Source of the DNA: JARRJY01 sp037388705
GTDB lineage: Bacteria > Pseudomonadota > Gammaproteobacteria > UBA6429 > Thiohalophilaceae
DNA length: 64,000 nucleotides
NCBI GenBank assembly: GCA_037388705.1
Contig: JARRJY010000001.1
Location: forward strand, 12,232 to 76,231
Direction of reading: 5' to 3'
Positions 61,671 to 64,000 of this stretch are shown here, piece after piece. The notes below the pieces were generated by a model. That model was not told the DNA's origin, made no database searches, and saw only the letters and a program-made list of their open reading frames with translations. Each line of letters starts with the position of its first letter. Position 1 is the stretch's first letter. The translations under genes were made by a program, and so were the position numbers.

Positions 61671-62077
61671 TGGCCGAAATTGAATTTTTCGAAAAACCAG
61701 GTTGTATAAATAATTCCAGGCAAAAGAAATTATTAGTAAGTGCTGGCCATAAGGTAATAGCAAAAAATTTACTTGAGCAGGATTGGGAGCCTGATGAGTT
61801 GGCAAAGTATTTTTCAGGGATGCCTGTATCAGCATGGTTTAACCAGTCTGCGCCATCTGTCAAAAATGGTGATATAACTCCTGGTAATCTTACAGAGGCC
61901 CAGGCTATTAAAGCTATGATAAAAGATCCAATACTGATTCGCCGGCCACTAATCAGGATTAACTCACGGTATAAATCGGGTTTTGAGTATAGAGAAATCC
62001 ATGAATGGATAGGTCTCGATGGTATAGATGTTGAAGAAGATCTGGAATCGTGTCCACGTGTTGATATTGAAGAATAA
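61670..62077 (+). CDS. nifO: ArsC-family nitrogenase-associated protein (NifO-like)
   Basis: 135 aa thioredoxin-fold protein of the arsenate-reductase (ArsC/Spx) family: IEFFEKPGCINNSRQKKLL at the N-terminus with a single cysteine in GCINN, and IKDPILIRRPLIRI, the ArsC-family proline loop. NifO of A. vinelandii has the same position after fdxN. Role in molybdenum allocation is suggested in the literature; the enzyme activity is unproven. Symbol by synteny. Confidence 0.83.
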   Translation: MAEIEFFEKPGCINNSRQKKLLVSAGHKVIAKNLLEQDWEPDELAKYFSGMPVSAWFNQSAPSVKNGDITPGNLTEAQAIKAMIKDPILIRRPLIRINSRYKSGFEYREIHEWIGLDGIDVEEDLESCPRVDIEE

Positions 62078-62094
62078 ATCTGACGGGTTTTTTT

Positions 62095-62670
62095 ATGTTA
62101 TCACAAGCTGTTTCTGACGATTATGCAAGAAATATACATGCACGCTTGATAGCTACAAGCTTTGGGTTAAAAAACGATGATCCGCTTGCCTGTATGCTGG
62201 CATCTCAATGTGCAGGTATCAGTGGTATGCCTCCTCGTCTTGGTTTGTCAGTGGATTCATATATTGTAATGATGCAGACACATTTTGCCGGGGCTGTACT
62301 TCCCATTAATTATATGTCAGATGTAGCAATTAATGTGGATCGAAATGATGAGCAGGATGAATTAAGAAACCTGTTTCTTGCACACCGCGAGGATCCCGGG
62401 CCATCAGCTGAATGGATAGCGGATATCCTTGTGGCAGGCTCAATGGGTGGCAATCATTTATGGCAGGACCTGGGATTGTGGAACCGCAAAGATCTGAGTG
62501 CAATGATATCAGCAAACTTTCCTGAACTGGCAAGGAAGAATGACAAGGATATGAAGTGGAAAAAGTTCTTTTATAAACAGTTATGTATACAGGAAGGGAT
62601 TTATACTTGCCGTTCTCCTTCATGTGAAGTTTGTCCGGATTATAAAGATTGCTTCTCACCTGAAGACTGA
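62095..62670 (+). CDS. nifQ: NifQ, molybdenum supply for FeMo-cofactor
   Basis: Iron-sulfur-molybdenum protein that hands Mo to NifEN/NifH. The C-terminal ligand motif C-X4-C-X2-C-X5-C is intact in CRSPSCEVCPDYKDC, near residues 173-187. MPPRLGLSVDSYIVMM and EWIADILVAGSMGGNHLWQD fit the family. 191 aa. Start: AATCTGACGGG region is a weak ribosome site. Followed by draG after one base. Confidence 0.94.
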   Translation: MLSQAVSDDYARNIHARLIATSFGLKNDDPLACMLASQCAGISGMPPRLGLSVDSYIVMMQTHFAGAVLPINYMSDVAINVDRNDEQDELRNLFLAHREDPGPSAEWIADILVAGSMGGNHLWQDLGLWNRKDLSAMISANFPELARKNDKDMKWKKFFYKQLCIQEGIYTCRSPSCEVCPDYKDCFSPED

Positions 62671-62671
62671 T

Positions 62672-63649
62672 ATGCTTTTGCATATGCAAAACAATACTGA
62701 AAACAGCTCTGCCTCAGACTCAACCACCCGGATCGAATATAGCAGTGACCAGGAATCTCGCTGTATTTCTGCTTATGTTGGTCTCGCCATTGGTGATGCG
62801 CTGGGAGCAACAGTAGAGTTCATGACAGAAAGTTAAATACGGCATAATTTGGGTGTACATAACAGACTTATCGGGTGGTTGGGACTAAAACAGGGCATGG
62901 TGACTGATGATACGACCATGAGCCTGGCATTGGGAAATACTATAATCAACACGCAACGTATTAATCCGTATGATATCGCCCATGCCTTCAGTGACTGGTT
63001 AAAAGCCAAACCCATTGATGTTGGAAATACCGTGAGGCGTGGCATTCAGAATTTTCGTATTACCAATGATCCTTTTGTGTCTGAAAACGGACATTCTGCG
63101 GGCAATGGTGCATGCATGAGATGTTTACCAATTGCCATAAGCACCTTGAATAAACCACGAACGGATGTGATTCTTGCAAATAAATACCAGGGCCATATCA
63201 CGCATAACAATAAATTATCTGATGTTGGTACACAATGCGTGATAGACATGGTGCAAATGGCTATCAATGGTAATGATCTGGAGTCAGTATTGTCAGGACC
63301 TGTATCAGATCTAACACGAATTCATAAAGAATTTCAGTTTCATGAACATCCAGCATCGAATCCAAGTGGTTATATTGTTGATACGCTAAAGACAGTTTTT
63401 GAATCACTTGCATCTACTGAATCGTTTGAAGATTGTCTTGTACGTGTTGTGAATCGCGGCGGTGATGCAGATACTACCGGCGCAATTGCGGGCATGATTG
63501 CAGGAAGCCTGTATGGTTTTGAAAGTATTCCTGAACACTGGATAGACCAGCTAGATGCTAATGTACATTCCGAGTGTGAATACCAGGCAAAAATGCTGTA
63601 TCAACTAAGGGATAACATACATATCTCAGATTCAAATCCGCTCATCTAA
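62672..63649 (+). pseudogene. draG: ADP-ribosyl-[dinitrogenase reductase] hydrolase, in-frame stop
   Basis: DraG removes ADP-ribose from nitrogenase Fe protein to reactivate it. The 5' part (54 codons) holds AYVGLAIGDALGATVEFMTES and then TAA (62834-62836); the same frame continues IRHNLGVHNRLIG, MVTDDTTMSLALGN and GGDADTTGAIAGMIAGSLYG, with the Mn-binding acidic residues intact. Relatives read MTxxEI here, so GAA to TAA is the simplest event. A shorter protein from TTG 62849 would lack the first Mn-site segment. No draT gene is visible in the window. Confidence 0.88.
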
Positions 63650-63675
63650 TGTATTTACTATAAAGGAACATGGCA

Positions 63676-64000
63676 ATGAGAATTGGTGTACCAAAGGAAA
63701 TAAAAGATCACGAATACCGTGTCGGGATAACACCTGACGGCGTCAGGCAACTGGTAAACCAGGGCCATGAAGTGGTTGTCGAAAAAAATGCAGGGAGCAG
63801 AATTGGTTACAGTGATGATATGTATCTTAACTCAGGTGCACATGTGGCTGATGTTATAGAAGATGTATATGAAAGTGACATAATTGTAAAAGTCAAGGAA
63901 CCTCAATCATCAGAAATTAATATGTTCCATGAGGGGCAGATTTTATTCGGTTATTTGCACCTTGCACCGGAAGCTGAATTAACAAGATCTTTGGTTGAAA
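63676..64000 (+). CDS. ald: Alanine dehydrogenase, 5' part
   Basis: NAD-dependent interconversion of alanine and pyruvate plus ammonium. The visible 108 codons begin MRIGVPKEIKDHEYRVGITP, followed by VEKNAGSRIGYSD and IVKVKEPQ (substrate-binding Lys and Arg regions), ending at the window edge. AAAGGA (63662-63667) is 8 nt before the ATG. It may assimilate newly fixed ammonium; the 26-bp gap to draG suggests co-transcription. Confidence 0.93.
   Translation, partial: MRIGVPKEIKDHEYRVGITPDGVRQLVNQGHEVVVEKNAGSRIGYSDDMYLNSGAHVADVIEDVYESDIIVKVKEPQSSEINMFHEGQILFGYLHLAPEAELTRSLVE

Overview
The window reads as chromosomal DNA from a moderately AT-rich diazotrophic gammaproteobacterium, probably a draft or metagenome assembly because a 13-N gap lies at 43409-43421. 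The evidence is conserved gammaproteobacterial gene orders (folC-dedD-cvpA-purF-metZ; tig-clpP-clpX-lon-hupB-tRNA-ppiD; methyltransferase-rnhA-dnaQ) and a nif regulatory/cofactor region of the Azotobacter/Pseudomonas stutzeri type. I cannot name the genus. I saw no rRNA, prophage, transposase or CRISPR.

1-4.7 kb: end of folC, a SPOR protein, cvpA, purF, then metZ behind a SAM-II riboswitch that appears wired to an antiterminator/terminator pair. 4.7-9.1 kb: accessory genes (unknown membrane protein, alpha/beta hydrolase, decayed metallopeptidase, patatin, Nudix, small membrane protein). 9.2-17.0 kb: glycerate kinase, DUF455 ferritin-like protein, lipoprotein, lpxH, two cyclophilins, cysS, a secreted unknown, folD. 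17.2-21.5 kb: five tRNAs around a periplasmic binding protein and hybrid histidine kinase pair. 21.5-30.2 kb: the proteostasis block. 30.2-42.5 kb: two transporters, fabI, yejABEF, DUF411 and DUF4382 proteins, mltD. 42.6-48.9 kb: methyltransferase, gap-truncated rnhA, dnaQ, STAS protein, gltX, glnS, two tRNAs.

49.0-63.7 kb is the nitrogen-fixation region. On the minus strand rnfABCDGE and rnfH encode an electron-transport complex, followed by a rhodanese/ankyrin gene and fragments of a monothiol glutaredoxin and a BolA protein. On the plus strand are nifL-nifA and then nifB-fdxN-orf-nifO-like-nifQ-draG, ending in the 5' part of alanine dehydrogenase. I found sigma54 -24/-12 elements (GG-N10-GC) with TGT-N10-ACA NifA sites upstream of rnfA, of nifB, and of the rhodanese/ankyrin gene; nifLA has a near-consensus element with an altered -12. 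The likely logic is that NifL/NifA senses redox and nitrogen state and turns on Rnf (electrons for nitrogenase), NifB/FdxN/NifQ (FeMo-cofactor) and a small sulfur/redox side operon.

The most unusual stretch is 49.2-50.7 kb. An exact 121-bp inverted repeat replaces the end of rnfE on one side and disrupts the rhodanese gene on the other, and nearby the glutaredoxin and bolA genes are joined through a deletion at a hairpin. draG carries a single in-frame stop. These may be real gene decay in a nif locus or assembly/amplification artefacts; read data would decide.
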